From NCBI GenBank assembly GCA_905215335.1, contig CAJMPQ010000003.1, positions 62,001 to 126,000 of the forward strand: a stretch of 64,000 nucleotides of DNA. Reading direction: 5' to 3'. Below are positions 17,986-26,667 of this stretch, in pieces. The notes under the pieces were generated by a model. The model was not told the DNA's origin, searched no databases, and saw only the letters and a list, made by a program, of their open reading frames with translations. Source of the stretch: an uncultured bacterium (GTDB lineage: Bacteria; Cyanobacteriota; Vampirovibrionia; Gastranaerophilales; Gastranaerophilaceae). The position numbers and the translations under genes are program-made. Position 1 is the stretch's first letter. Each line of letters begins with the position of its first letter.

Positions 17986-18288
17986 ATGTTAAAGAAAATT
18001 TTATGGCTTGTTATTGGTATTATAATTACCTCTTCTTGTTCTATTGTAGAAGCTCACGGCACATTTACGTGGTTTGGCTTAAGAAACAAAGACACAGAAG
18101 TTGTAATACAAAGTTCTACACCTACACCTCAACCAAGATTTAGATTTTGGTGGGATAGACCGGATCATCACGCACATCATCCTAAACCAAAACACGAATC
18201 TTTTTGGCATAGAAAAGGACCTAAACCTCCTAAGCCACCTAAACCTCCAAAACATCACAAAGAACACAAACATCATGGTAAACATTAA
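17986..18288 (+). CDS. Small secreted His/Pro/Lys-rich protein
   Basis: 100 residues. A signal peptide (about 1-23, ending VEA-HG) precedes a very basic tail with PKPPKPPKPPKHH and many HH pairs (about 14 His in the last 50 residues). The composition suggests metal chelation in the envelope; it sits next to the metal ATPase and its repressor, which fits, but no family is recognised. AGCGGAGGGAAT is a strong Shine-Dalgarno. A lipobox-like SSCS segment occurs in the signal region, so it may be a lipoprotein. Confidence 0.65.
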   Translation: MLKKILWLVIGIIITSSCSIVEAHGTFTWFGLRNKDTEVVIQSSTPTPQPRFRFWWDRPDHHAHHPKPKHESFWHRKGPKPPKPPKPPKHHKEHKHHGKH

Positions 18289-18294
18289 TTATAA

Positions 18295-18332
18295 AAAACA
18301 GAGAAGGTTATATACCTTCTCTGTTTTATTTT
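18295..18332. terminator. Bidirectional intrinsic terminator
   Basis: A perfect 14-bp stem (18295-18308 / 18314-18327, AAAACAGAGAAGGT and complement) with a 5-nt loop and A/T runs on both sides serves the converging genes at 17986 and 18332. Confidence 0.9.
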
Positions 18333-18637
18333 TATATTTTAACTAAAAAGAATTTACTGTCTTTTATTGCCACAACTTTATGTTCCTCATCTTTTTTAAA
18401 CATAAGGATTTCTCCTTTATCCACCTTGAATTTTTCAGCATCAAAATGCAATTCAATTTCTCCATCTAAAACATACACAGCAGCATCACTATCAGAAGTA
18501 TGAGTGTCGATAATTTCATCTTTCTTTATTGCAATAATAGATAAGTTTCTACCTTCATTTTCCATTAAAATTTTATGCGCAAATTTTTCACCTTCTAAAC
18601 ACACAATATCCTTAGCTTTCAAAACATTATAAAACAT
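18332..18637 (-). CDS. Small single-domain cupin protein
   Basis: 101 residues with the cupin beta-barrel pattern: IIDTHTSDSDAAVYVLDGEIELHF (motif 1 region) and GEILMFKKDEEHKVVAI (motif 2 region). Motif 1 keeps few of the usual metal-binding residues (one His and no second His/Glu pair in the classical spacing), so catalysis is uncertain; it may be a sensor or isomerase-like binder. AAGGAGAAATT Shine-Dalgarno. Monocistronic, convergent with the His-rich peptide gene. Confidence 0.75.
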   Translation of the reverse strand: MFYNVLKAKDIVCLEGEKFAHKILMENEGRNLSIIAIKKDEIIDTHTSDSDAAVYVLDGEIELHFDAEKFKVDKGEILMFKKDEEHKVVAIKDSKFFLVKI

Positions 18638-18743
18638 AATTTCTCCTTTCTTTATTCACAATAAGAAGATACAAGACTTTTCAAAAAAACACATCCGACA
18701 GCTAAACATTTTTATGTGATATTATAAAAATTAGAGGCAAAAA

Positions 18744-19094
18744 ATGTACGAAGAATTATTTAATAGACTTGCAAAATCAGAATTTCGAAGTAAATTCAAA
18801 TTAAAACAAAAAGATAAACTATACATAGAACAAAAAGGGCTAGATACTATAAAAAATCACGCAAAAGATTTTATATCAAAAAGACTTGCACCTGCCCAAA
18901 TTCCAAATGATGGAAAACAAACACCAATGAAAGGTCACCCGGTTTTTATAGCACAACATGCAACAGCAACTTGCTGTCGAGGTTGCCTTAACAAATGGCA
19001 TAAAATATCAAAAGATAAACAGCTTACACAAGAAGAACAAAACTACATTATTGATATAATTATGGAATGGATAACTAGACAACTAAATCAATAG
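18744..19094 (+). CDS. DUF4186 family protein
   Basis: 116 residues matching the DUF4186 pattern from start to end: FRSKFKLKQKDKLYIEQKG, AKDFISKRLAPAQIPNDGKQTPMKGHPVFIAQHATATCCRGC, then CLNKWHKI. The conserved HATATCCRGCLNKWH cluster of Cys and His suggests metal binding; the function is not established. An AGAGGC Shine-Dalgarno precedes ATG. It is followed after 9 bp by ybaK, with which it is probably co-transcribed. Confidence 0.85.
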   Translation: MYEELFNRLAKSEFRSKFKLKQKDKLYIEQKGLDTIKNHAKDFISKRLAPAQIPNDGKQTPMKGHPVFIAQHATATCCRGCLNKWHKISKDKQLTQEEQNYIIDIIMEWITRQLNQ

Positions 19095-19103
19095 GAAAAA
19101 ATT

Positions 19104-19577
19104 ATGGACTACAAAACAAACGTAATGAGAATCATTGAAAAATACAAAATAAAATACAAACACTACACTTATGCTGATACTGATGCAATAAGCGGAATTG
19201 AAGTTGCAACTGCACTAAATCAAAATCCGCAACAAGTATTCAAAACACTTGTTACTGTTGGTAAATCAAAAAAGAACTACGTATTTGTAGTACCTGTTGA
19301 CAAAGAATTAGACTTAAAAAAAGCAGCCCACGCAGTTGGAGAAAAATCTATTGAGATGATAAAATCTAAAGAATTATTGCCATTAACCGGATACATACAC
19401 GGAGGTTGTTCTCCTATTGGTATGAAAAAATTTTTTCATACTACAATTGATATATCTGCCAAAAACTTTGAAACAATAATTTTCAGTGCAGGAAAAATCG
19501 GCTACCAAGTTGAATTAAGTCTTGAAGATTTGAGTAAAATTATCAAATTTGAATTAAACGATATAACAACAAATTAA
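19104..19577 (+). CDS. ybaK: Cys-tRNA(Pro)/Cys-tRNA(Cys) deacylase YbaK/EbsC
   Basis: 157 residues, family length. YbaK clears Cys mischarged on tRNA(Pro). Conserved features are VFKTLVTVG with the essential Lys47, VVPVDKELDLKKAAHAVG, and GGCSPIGMKK near residue 110. It lies 9 bp after the DUF4186 gene with an AGGAAAAATT Shine-Dalgarno, and converges with the large gene at 19574-21109 (4-bp overlap of ends). Confidence 0.93.
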   Translation: MDYKTNVMRIIEKYKIKYKHYTYADTDAISGIEVATALNQNPQQVFKTLVTVGKSKKNYVFVVPVDKELDLKKAAHAVGEKSIEMIKSKELLPLTGYIHGGCSPIGMKKFFHTTIDISAKNFETIIFSAGKIGYQVELSLEDLSKIIKFELNDITTN

Positions 19578-21109
19578 GACTTATTTTTCAATGATTTCCT
19601 AACAGATTTATTTAATTCTAAATCTGCATCCATCAAAGATGTTATATTATCTAAATTATCTTTAGATTCATAAACATCTAATTCTGAAGCCTTTTTATTA
19701 CTAGCAATTTCTGCGACAGCTTCTTGAGCAAATCTTCTTTCTTTTTTCAATTTGCGCACTACCGCCATTGCCTCTTCTAATTTCAAATCAACCTTTTGCA
19801 ACTTATCATTAGCAACATCATATTTTTCATTTTCCGCATTCAAAATTGCTTCGGCTTTTTCCAATTTTTTCATTGCTCGCTGCTTATGAAATTTTAAGAA
19901 TTTTCGAACATTAATTCTTAATATATTATCAGAATTATTTAGCAATGTTCGTTTTATATCAATAGGATAAGAATCATACCCTATTAACTTTCTATTCGTA
20001 ATAAAAGATACAACCCTATTAATTTGCTTTTGCATATTCTCAACCATCTCCGGATGAAACTTTAAAAACAATGGATATGATACATTTGAACGTTCACTAT
20101 TACACTTTTTGCATAAAACAATACCATTTGCTTTAGCTCTTGTTCCATCTTTACTTTTTAATTGAACGTGCTCAAATGTAGCTAAAAGTTCCTCAGAAAT
20201 AGATTTAACAATATCCATATCTGACTTATCTGACTTTACACTATCTAAAATAAATTTATCCACATAAGGTTCTTCATAAGAAAACCCTTTTATTATTTGT
20301 GATATATTTCCTCGCAAATTTACATCTTCTAGTGATGATGTAAAATTATCATATAAATTATCAACCATAGCTTTTTTTATGTGTGGTTGATAATAGTCAG
20401 AATTAAATACAGCTAGAGCATTTGAATTTACTTGTTGCAAATATTTTCTATCTTCAGGTTTAAATCCAGGTAAAGATTGTAACTCTCTAAAGACAGATAC
20501 TCTATCCATAACTGAACGCTTATTATACTTTTCAAGAGATTCTTGGTGAGTCTTTATAATTTCTGGATTATGGAAAATTTCTACAAAAGTTTTATATGGA
20601 TTAGATTGAGAATATTTATCCATCACATCCAACAATGCACGAGTATTATCAGAAAAGTGGTCATAATATTTCTTAAAAATTTTCATAACTTTAGGTGCAG
20701 GTAAAGTAACACTTTCAGCTGCCGTCAAAATTTCACTTAACGCCAATTGTTCATCTTGATTAAGCGACTGAACTTTTATTTTATTATCATCCATCTCCAT
20801 CAAATTTCTAATAGTCTTCCTAGGATTCGTTTCAGCAAGACCTTTTAAAAATTTATACGCCTCAGTCTCTTTATACTTCTCAAGACTCAAATTTTCTAAT
20901 GCTCGTTTTGAATTTGCCGAAAAATGTTGTATGAACTCATTAAACTTACTTGGTCTTATCATTGTATCTCCACAACAAGCGCAAGTTAAATGAGAGATCT
21001 CACGGATATCAGACACAGGATGTTTTGGAAGATTATACCCAAAGCTCGGCTGACTTTCTCTTTTTTTATAAGATGGAAATAAATAACTATTTACTCTTTC
21101 AATCAACAT
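19574..21109 (-). CDS. Large helical protein with an apparently split HNH/His-Me-finger motif
   Basis: 511 residues. Near the N-terminus Cys43-x-x-Cys46 (HLTCACCGD). At 313-341 the segment reads EHVQLKSKDGT...ANGIVLCKKCNSERSN, with Glu313-His314, Asn328, Cys333-x-x-Cys336 and Asn337 in the order of an HNH core. About 265 mostly helical residues separate the first CxxC from the rest, as if a helical domain were inserted in the fold. The C-terminus (about 405-511) is a coiled coil. N-terminal PSFGYNLPK resembles short motifs in neighbouring unknown proteins. TATTAT lies 7 nt before ATG without Shine-Dalgarno. Nuclease function is inference. Confidence 0.65.
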   Translation of the reverse strand: MLIERVNSYLFPSYKKRESQPSFGYNLPKHPVSDIREISHLTCACCGDTMIRPSKFNEFIQHFSANSKRALENLSLEKYKETEAYKFLKGLAETNPRKTIRNLMEMDDNKIKVQSLNQDEQLALSEILTAAESVTLPAPKVMKIFKKYYDHFSDNTRALLDVMDKYSQSNPYKTFVEIFHNPEIIKTHQESLEKYNKRSVMDRVSVFRELQSLPGFKPEDRKYLQQVNSNALAVFNSDYYQPHIKKAMVDNLYDNFTSSLEDVNLRGNISQIIKGFSYEEPYVDKFILDSVKSDKSDMDIVKSISEELLATFEHVQLKSKDGTRAKANGIVLCKKCNSERSNVSYPLFLKFHPEMVENMQKQINRVVSFITNRKLIGYDSYPIDIKRTLLNNSDNILRINVRKFLKFHKQRAMKKLEKAEAILNAENEKYDVANDKLQKVDLKLEEAMAVVRKLKKERRFAQEAVAEIASNKKASELDVYESKDNLDNITSLMDADLELNKSVRKSLKNKS

Positions 21110-21234
21110 ATTTTATATAATACACCTAAATATATTTTTTGCTAGTTTCTAATATAAGAAACCAGACTTCTAACACCTCCAATAAGCAATTATTTTTGCC
21201 ATAAATACTTTATATAAATATTAGGGGAATTTTT

Positions 21235-21906
21235 ATGAACATAAATGGAATTTCAAAATTAGAAATATACTCAAATTATCTAAAAAGAATTGGGAAACGC
21301 AGTTTGTTAGAAGTAAAACCCAATCCGCAAAATATAACTCCTAAAAACTTAAGATTGAGCTCAACAAACGGAGATATTTTAGAACTATCAAAATATACAA
21401 AAAAATCACCACAAATTATAGATAGGCTATCTGGAAAAATAATTCCAACAGAAGTAAATACAATAAATAAAGATAATAAAATATATTTCAATTTAAAAAC
21501 CAAAGATGGTGAAACTTTAGGATATGCGACTTTGGAATATCCTCAAAGAGGGTGTTTCAATTTTCCAATGGGAGATGACTACATTTATAATTCTATGGAA
21601 TTAACAACACTTGAAACAATAAATAAAGGAAATAGTTTATCTCCATACAAAGGTATAGGAACCGAGCTAATAAAAGCGGCAGTAAAAGAAAGTAAAAAGC
21701 GAGGTTTCAAAGGCCGAATACACTTAATGGCATATGACGCAAAACCGCCAACACCATTTTATTATAAATGTGGACTTAGATTTGTTGATGAATCTAAAAA
21801 CGGCTTAATTGAAAACTTTATTAAAACAAAAGGAGCCAAATTAGATTCCAAAATACAACAGGGCTTAATGTACTTACCGGATGAAAATATAGAAAAGTTA
21901 CTATAA
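21235..21906 (+). CDS. GNAT-like N-acetyltransferase
   Basis: 223 residues. The C-terminal half is GNAT-like: YKGIGTELIKAAVKESKKRG is the acetyl-CoA loop and helix, and PPTPFYYKCGLRFVDES the closing beta-alpha-beta. The N-terminal ~110 residues are beta-rich and have no motif I recognise. Substrate unknown. AGGGGAATTTTT Shine-Dalgarno. It is not a close paralogue of the two GNATs at 12283 and 21944, although all three are in the same neighbourhood. Confidence 0.7.
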   Translation: MNINGISKLEIYSNYLKRIGKRSLLEVKPNPQNITPKNLRLSSTNGDILELSKYTKKSPQIIDRLSGKIIPTEVNTINKDNKIYFNLKTKDGETLGYATLEYPQRGCFNFPMGDDYIYNSMELTTLETINKGNSLSPYKGIGTELIKAAVKESKKRGFKGRIHLMAYDAKPPTPFYYKCGLRFVDESKNGLIENFIKTKGAKLDSKIQQGLMYLPDENIEKLL

Positions 21907-21943
21907 TATCCTTGAAAATACAATTCAAAACTTCAAATCAGAA

Positions 21944-22672
21944 CTATTTAACTATTTTGTTATATATACGCATAAACCAAGGTTCGGAATCTTTATCTAA
22001 CCTTTTATCCATATAAGTTATATAATCCGGATAATCACCCCTAAAATGATTTATTTTATCAATAACAAATTTTTCAGGCTCGTTATTATAATCCATAATC
22101 CTAAAGCCATTTTTTAACTGAAATGGAACAGCCATATTATCAGAAGTAAGAAACACATCTGTATATATATCTTTAGAACACCCGATAGCTTTATCCATAA
22201 GAATTGTTGCTATATGATTATTTCTATAATCCTTCCGAACAGCAATTGAATCTACATAACACGTCTTGTTATCAAACAAACCTGAAATATCTTTAAATGT
22301 ATTTACAACAACTGAAGCACACAACTCGCCTAATGAATTTCTGGCCTCTAAAATAGTCAAATTTCCATCATCATCAATGAACATTTGCTTATAATAGTTT
22401 TTAATTCGCTCTAATAATTCAAGATATTTATTATAATTTTGAGGATTTTTATATTGCGTAAGAGAAGGATCTTTTGTATTATTCACAAAATTATCCGTGA
22501 AAAATTTAGCAATTTCTTTGGCATTAACATCCTTAGAAATATCTTTATCTGTAACTTCTCTTATAAATAATGCACCCTTATTTGTCATTACACGAAATGA
22601 TTGGACTGGATTATTTCTCGACGAAAAATTAATAGAATAATTATTATTATTTGATACATTTGAAACTAACAA
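21944..22672 (-). CDS. GNAT-family N-acetyltransferase, paralogue of 12283-13002
   Basis: 242 residues with a TTG start supported by AGAGGAAAGAATT. It aligns with the 12283 protein throughout: SINFSSRNNPVQSF, FIREVT, CYVDSIAVRKDYRNNHIATILMDKA, VPFQLKNGFRIMDYNNEPEKFVI, DYPDYITYMDKRLDKDSEPWFMRIY. Motif A lacks the glycines present in the paralogue (RNNHIA against RGNNVG), so acetyl-CoA binding may be weakened. Substrate unknown. Confidence 0.78.
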   Translation of the reverse strand: MLVSNVSNNNNYSINFSSRNNPVQSFRVMTNKGALFIREVTDKDISKDVNAKEIAKFFTDNFVNNTKDPSLTQYKNPQNYNKYLELLERIKNYYKQMFIDDDGNLTILEARNSLGELCASVVVNTFKDISGLFDNKTCYVDSIAVRKDYRNNHIATILMDKAIGCSKDIYTDVFLTSDNMAVPFQLKNGFRIMDYNNEPEKFVIDKINHFRGDYPDYITYMDKRLDKDSEPWFMRIYNKIVK

Positions 22673-22809
22673 AATTCTTTCCTCTTAATACTTCTTAAAT
22701 GTGCCACTAATAAAAAAAACAAAAAATATTTTTTTTGCCACAAAAATAAAATTTCTTTAATAAAGAATTTTGTCCATTTGTAATAAGAATATTAAAACAA
22801 TAATAAAAA

Positions 22810-22896
22810 CAGAGAAGGCGGGATTCGAACCCGCGGTGGAATCGCTCCCACACAGACTTTCCAAGTCTGCACCTTAAGCCTCTCGGACACCTCTCC
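22810..22896 (-). tRNA. tRNA-Ser(GGA)
   Basis: 87-nt class II tRNA. Acceptor GGAGAGG pairs with CTTCTCT (with G-U pairs at 1-72 and 6-67), the anticodon loop is TTGGAAA between CAGAC and GTCTG stems, giving GGA, a long variable arm follows, and the T-arm is GCGGG-TTCGAAT-CCCGC. CCA is not encoded. A short open frame at 22707-22898 is only its shadow. Confidence 0.96.
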
Positions 22897-22916
22897 ATTT
22901 TATCAAATTTAGTATG

Positions 22917-23120
22917 TTAATTATCCTGTAAACGTTGCGTTTCGTCAAGTTCTAAAACTTCTTGCTGATAATACTCTTCAGTTTTTTCTAAGCTATAAAT
23001 CTTTGCATCAGCTAAACGTTCCAAAACTTTTGCATAATCTGCACATCTTTTACCTTTTATTCCTTCTGTATCCATCTGAATAGTACCATCCGGATATAAA
23101 CGAATTTTCATTTTGCCCAT
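22917..23120 (-). CDS. DUF2997 family small protein
   Basis: 67 residues: MKIRLYPDGTIQMDTEGIKGKRCADYAKVLERLA is the DUF2997 pattern (short beta-hairpin, GxKGxxC, helix). In Cyanobacteria such proteins are found next to ycf46-type ATPases and DUF1257 proteins, as here: it follows the DUF1257-like gene by 11 bp at the end of the operon. The conserved Cys may bind a cofactor or partner; biochemical function is unknown. Confidence 0.82.
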   Translation of the reverse strand: MGKMKIRLYPDGTIQMDTEGIKGKRCADYAKVLERLADAKIYSLEKTEEYYQQEVLELDETQRLQDN

Positions 23121-23131
23121 AAAATTTGCTC

Positions 23132-24397
23132 CTAGACTTCAATTGTTAAAACAATTGAATTATCATTCATTACGGTTTCGCTCTCTAACCTCATATTTTC
23201 TTGTTCCAAGCGATCCTTTATCTTGTTATACGTCATTTCTTGAATATTTAAGCCATATTCTTCATTCAAATCATTTATAACATCTTCACATTCGCCCTTA
23301 TTTGAAACCTGCGTAATATCCAATACATAGGCACCTTGTCCATCTTTTTTATGGTATATCATTTCCATACCAAACAATTTACAAGAAACCTCATCTCCAG
23401 TTTCAACAAGTTCTTCTGCACCGTGTTCCATCAAGGTATTTAATAATATACCTTTGTCTGTATAATTTGTATTATACGTATAAACAATTGTAGATTGATC
23501 GTTTATAAGTCTTAAATCTCGTTGAGCAGCTATATTCAATTTTCGAAATATAATTTCAGCCTCTTTATTAATCGCAGCATTATTATGTCCAGAAAATTCG
23601 GCTACATAAAACCCATTTTTTAAAACCCAATTTAATGTAGCATCACTATTTTTTAATGGAGTTTGAGAATTACCTGCATAATAAAGATAATTAGCTTTCC
23701 TTAATAATCCTCTTAATTCTTCTGGTTTTATATTCGTTTGAATTTTTAAATTAGTCAACTGCCCATAAGTTATATTTGTTCCTTGAGTTTCTCCTGAAAC
23801 TCCAATATTTAAAATCGTTACTTTTTGTTCTACTTCTAATAAAAATTCAGGAACAGTTGTTGTTTTATAATAACGGATATTTTGTCCATTTTGTTGTGCT
23901 ACTATTTCATTTTCAGAAGTTGCATAAATATGTTGAGCTCCTTCTTGCTTTAACTTTGCATAAATATCTTTTAAATTCAGATATGAAGTTCCATATGTGT
24001 AATAAAAATATTCACAAGAATCAATTAATCTCACATTACGACCAGCAATTCCATCTAAATTTTGAAAAAATTCTTCACCATAAGATTGAAGTGCTTCAGA
24101 ATTATCTAACCCATGAATGATAGCTGAGCAATATTTACCTTTTACTTGCCAATCTACAAGCAATCCATTTTCAAGCATATAAGATTTTTCATCTACGCAA
24201 GTAGACGAAATCTGAGACATAACAGCTTCTAATTCTGAATATTCCAAATTTGTTAATACTCTGATGAACTTTAAGTTTTTCATCGCTACAGATTCATTAA
24301 TAGCATTATCATCTGAGGCTCTTCTTAATTTTTCTTTTTTAGCTTCCTCCGGACTAATTAAAAAAGCCATTGGATATGCCATAAGAGTAATTGACAC
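23132..24397 (-). CDS. DUF1257 (Ycf35)-like protein with internal duplication
   Basis: 421 residues, about three times the usual Ycf35 length. Only the last ~60 residues look like the DUF1257 end (INDLNEEYGLNIQEMTYNKI...MNDNSIVLTIEV). The earlier part contains two diverged copies of a ~120-residue module, each ending in R-x-x-RLI...YxYxTxYxxKxI...L...GA (ending about residues 150 and 330). It is encoded 21 bp after the AAA+ gene, so the proteins probably work as a complex; the role is not known. Confidence 0.65.
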   Translation of the reverse strand: MSITLMAYPMAFLISPEEAKKEKLRRASDDNAINESVAMKNLKFIRVLTNLEYSELEAVMSQISSTCVDEKSYMLENGLLVDWQVKGKYCSAIIHGLDNSEALQSYGEEFFQNLDGIAGRNVRLIDSCEYFYYTYGTSYLNLKDIYAKLKQEGAQHIYATSENEIVAQQNGQNIRYYKTTTVPEFLLEVEQKVTILNIGVSGETQGTNITYGQLTNLKIQTNIKPEELRGLLRKANYLYYAGNSQTPLKNSDATLNWVLKNGFYVAEFSGHNNAAINKEAEIIFRKLNIAAQRDLRLINDQSTIVYTYNTNYTDKGILLNTLMEHGAEELVETGDEVSCKLFGMEMIYHKKDGQGAYVLDITQVSNKGECEDVINDLNEEYGLNIQEMTYNKIKDRLEQENMRLESETVMNDNSIVLTIEV

Positions 24398-24418
24398 TTT
24401 TATCTATCCTTTCATTCA

Positions 24419-26041
24419 CTAAACATCTAAAGCTCGTCCACCGCGCGAAGCATTAACATCGTCAGAATCAGAAGATGTTGAACTATATTCAACCATATCA
24501 TCTTTTTTAGTTGCTGCAACAGCTCTAATATTAGCCCATTGACGCAATGACAAAATTTGTTCTTTTTGTGTAACGGATAATGGAACAACATTTTTTATAG
24601 TATTTGTCAAATCTGAGAACTCTAATGGACGTTTATTAAAGAAAGCCTCATAAAGAGCTGTAATAACAACCTGTTCAATTTCAGCACCAACAAAACCTTC
24701 TGTCATTTGAGCTAATTGTTTATATAATTCATCGTCTAAAACTAATTTACTTGCAACATCTTTATCCTTTAACCTTTTCTTCAAATGCAATTTAAAGATT
24801 TCTTCTCTTTCATTTTGAGTAGGCAAATCAACAAAAAAGATTTCATCAAATCTACCTTTTCTCAATAATTCTGCAGGCAAACTACTAATATTGTTAGCTG
24901 TCGCAATAACAAAAACCGGTGCAGTTTTCTCTTGCATCCACGTTAAAAACGTACCGAATATACGAGATGAAGTTCCACTGTCTCCACTTGAGCTCATACC
25001 GCTTAAACTCTTTTCAATTTCATCAACCCAAAGAATTGATGGAGCTACAGCTTCTGCTGTTTTGATAGCTTTACGCATATTTTCTTCAGAGCTACCTACG
25101 ATGCCTGAAAAGATTTTACCAAAATCTAATTTCAACAATGGTAATTGCCAAGCTGCACTCATAGCTTTTGCTGTTAAACTTTTACCACAACCAGGAACCC
25201 CTGTAATTAAAACACCTTTTGGGGCCGGCAAACAATATTTCTTTGCAGATTCTGACCAAGAATTATTACGTTTTTTTAGCCAATTCTTTAGATTTTCTAA
25301 CCCACCGACATCTTCAATTTTGATATCAGTATTGATAAATTCCAAAATTCCGGTCTTTTTAATCACCTGCATTTTTTCACTTAAAATAATTCCTAAATCC
25401 TGACCATCAATTTTTCCATCATTAACCATAGCTAAGGCAAAAGCATTTTCGGCTTCTTGAAGAGTTAATCCCATTGCAGCTTTACACAAACGTTCTTTAC
25501 CTTCAGCATCCAAGCCTGATGTATCAATCTGAGCATTTTGTGCAACCATCTTTTCTAACTTAGTTTTTATTTCATCCAAAGTTGGTAATGGCATATCTAC
25601 AATAGTAATTTCTTTTTGCATTGTTTCAGGAATTAAGAGTTCTGAAGCTAGAAAAATAACGTTTTTTCTAAATTTACTTGTTTTCAAATCAGAAATATTA
25701 TCTCTCAATCGTCTCACAACGTTATAATCAACCTGACGACCTTTCACTCCAAAATATACGTGAAAATCACACATTATAAACACTGCATTTTTATTACATT
25801 CTCTAATAAAATCAATCGCTTTATCAGGACTATTAGTACCATCAATTTTTTGACCATCTAAAACAAAGCCATTTGTCTGAGTCCAAATATAAACCTCGCG
25901 AGTAACTCGGATCAACTTTTCTGATTTCGCAATTTTCTTTATTAAACTTATTGCTCTATCTTCTTCCCACGTAGTAATGTATATATAAGGAAATCTTGCT
26001 CTAAAAAGTCTTGATAGTTGTAATACAGTTTTATTTTCCAT
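24419..26041 (-). CDS. ycf46: Ycf46-type AAA+ ATPase
   Basis: 540 residues. The N-terminal ~210 residues (LSRLFRARFPYIYITTWEEDRAISLI, FIMCDFHVYF) are the Ycf46 N-domain. The AAA+ module has Walker A GVPGCGKSLTAK (about 278-289), Walker B ILWVDEIEKS, sensor VIATANNISSLPAELLRKGRFDE and arginine fingers. Ycf46 is conserved in Cyanobacteria and plastid genomes, where it has been linked to photosynthesis regulation. Presence in a non-photosynthetic relative implies a more general remodelling role. It is preceded by a radical-SAM activase and followed by DUF1257/DUF2997 proteins in one operon. Confidence 0.88.
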   Translation of the reverse strand: MENKTVLQLSRLFRARFPYIYITTWEEDRAISLIKKIAKSEKLIRVTREVYIWTQTNGFVLDGQKIDGTNSPDKAIDFIRECNKNAVFIMCDFHVYFGVKGRQVDYNVVRRLRDNISDLKTSKFRKNVIFLASELLIPETMQKEITIVDMPLPTLDEIKTKLEKMVAQNAQIDTSGLDAEGKERLCKAAMGLTLQEAENAFALAMVNDGKIDGQDLGIILSEKMQVIKKTGILEFINTDIKIEDVGGLENLKNWLKKRNNSWSESAKKYCLPAPKGVLITGVPGCGKSLTAKAMSAAWQLPLLKLDFGKIFSGIVGSSEENMRKAIKTAEAVAPSILWVDEIEKSLSGMSSSGDSGTSSRIFGTFLTWMQEKTAPVFVIATANNISSLPAELLRKGRFDEIFFVDLPTQNEREEIFKLHLKKRLKDKDVASKLVLDDELYKQLAQMTEGFVGAEIEQVVITALYEAFFNKRPLEFSDLTNTIKNVVPLSVTQKEQILSLRQWANIRAVAATKKDDMVEYSSTSSDSDDVNASRGGRALDV

Positions 26042-26061
26042 TATTCAGCCCTCTTTTAAGT

Positions 26062-26667
26062 TTATTTTAACTTATTTTTACCCAGTTGTAAATAAAATTT
26101 TTCTTTTATTTCCTTAAAATCCCCCATACCATTTATTTCCAGCCTGCCATCCTGAGATATTCTCATTTCGACCTTGTTTTTATAAGCTAAAATTTGTTTT
26201 TCATTATAAAAATCTGACAAAAATATATATCTTTGATTTGAAGAACCAACCCAAGGACGAGATAAATCAAACTTATCTTTCTGAAATTCTCCATCAACAA
26301 GCAAATCTATATTTTGCAACAATCTGTCAATAAAAGAATTTTGTTTTTCCTTAAGCTCATCGAACGTATAACCTGTAAAACAAACAATAGACAGCCCAAT
26401 TCCTTTTACCTTTTCAGCTAAGATACCCAATTCTTCAGCTTGTTCAAAAGGTTCACCGCCCAAAAAAGTTACCCCTTCGATATTTTTAGTTAATTTTATC
26501 ATTTCAAAAAGAGTATCAACTGAATATTTCTGGCCAACACCAAAACTCCAAGTTTCTTTTGCCCAACAGCCATCACAATGTTTTTTACATCCTTGTAGCC
26601 AGATACAAAATCTTTCACCAGGGCCTTCTACTGTTGTATTTGAAATAATCTTATAAATATCCAACAT
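26062..26667 (-). CDS. Radical SAM activating-enzyme-like protein (NrdG/organic-radical activase class)
   Basis: 201 residues. The cluster motif is Cys27-x3-Cys31-x2-Cys34 in LQGCKKHCDGCW, followed by FLGGEPFEQAEEL, which is the SAM-binding GGEP loop. Such short proteins resemble the activases of anaerobic ribonucleotide reductase, but no glycyl-radical enzyme is next to it. It shares TAATG with the preceding HhH gene and ends 20 bp before the AAA+ gene, so it belongs to the Ycf46 operon, where a radical-SAM partner is unexplained. Confidence 0.85.
   Translation of the reverse strand: MLDIYKIISNTTVEGPGERFCIWLQGCKKHCDGCWAKETWSFGVGQKYSVDTLFEMIKLTKNIEGVTFLGGEPFEQAEELGILAEKVKGIGLSIVCFTGYTFDELKEKQNSFIDRLLQNIDLLVDGEFQKDKFDLSRPWVGSSNQRYIFLSDFYNEKQILAYKNKVEMRISQDGRLEINGMGDFKEIKEKFYLQLGKNKLK

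Noticed and set aside
22707..22898. Open frame on the minus strand
   Set aside because: It is the tRNA-Ser gene read as protein; no ribosome site and its codons coincide with the tRNA.
24891..25403. 170-residue frame antisense to the AAA+ gene
   Set aside because: Shadow of the Ycf46-type gene; no ribosome site and no family pattern.
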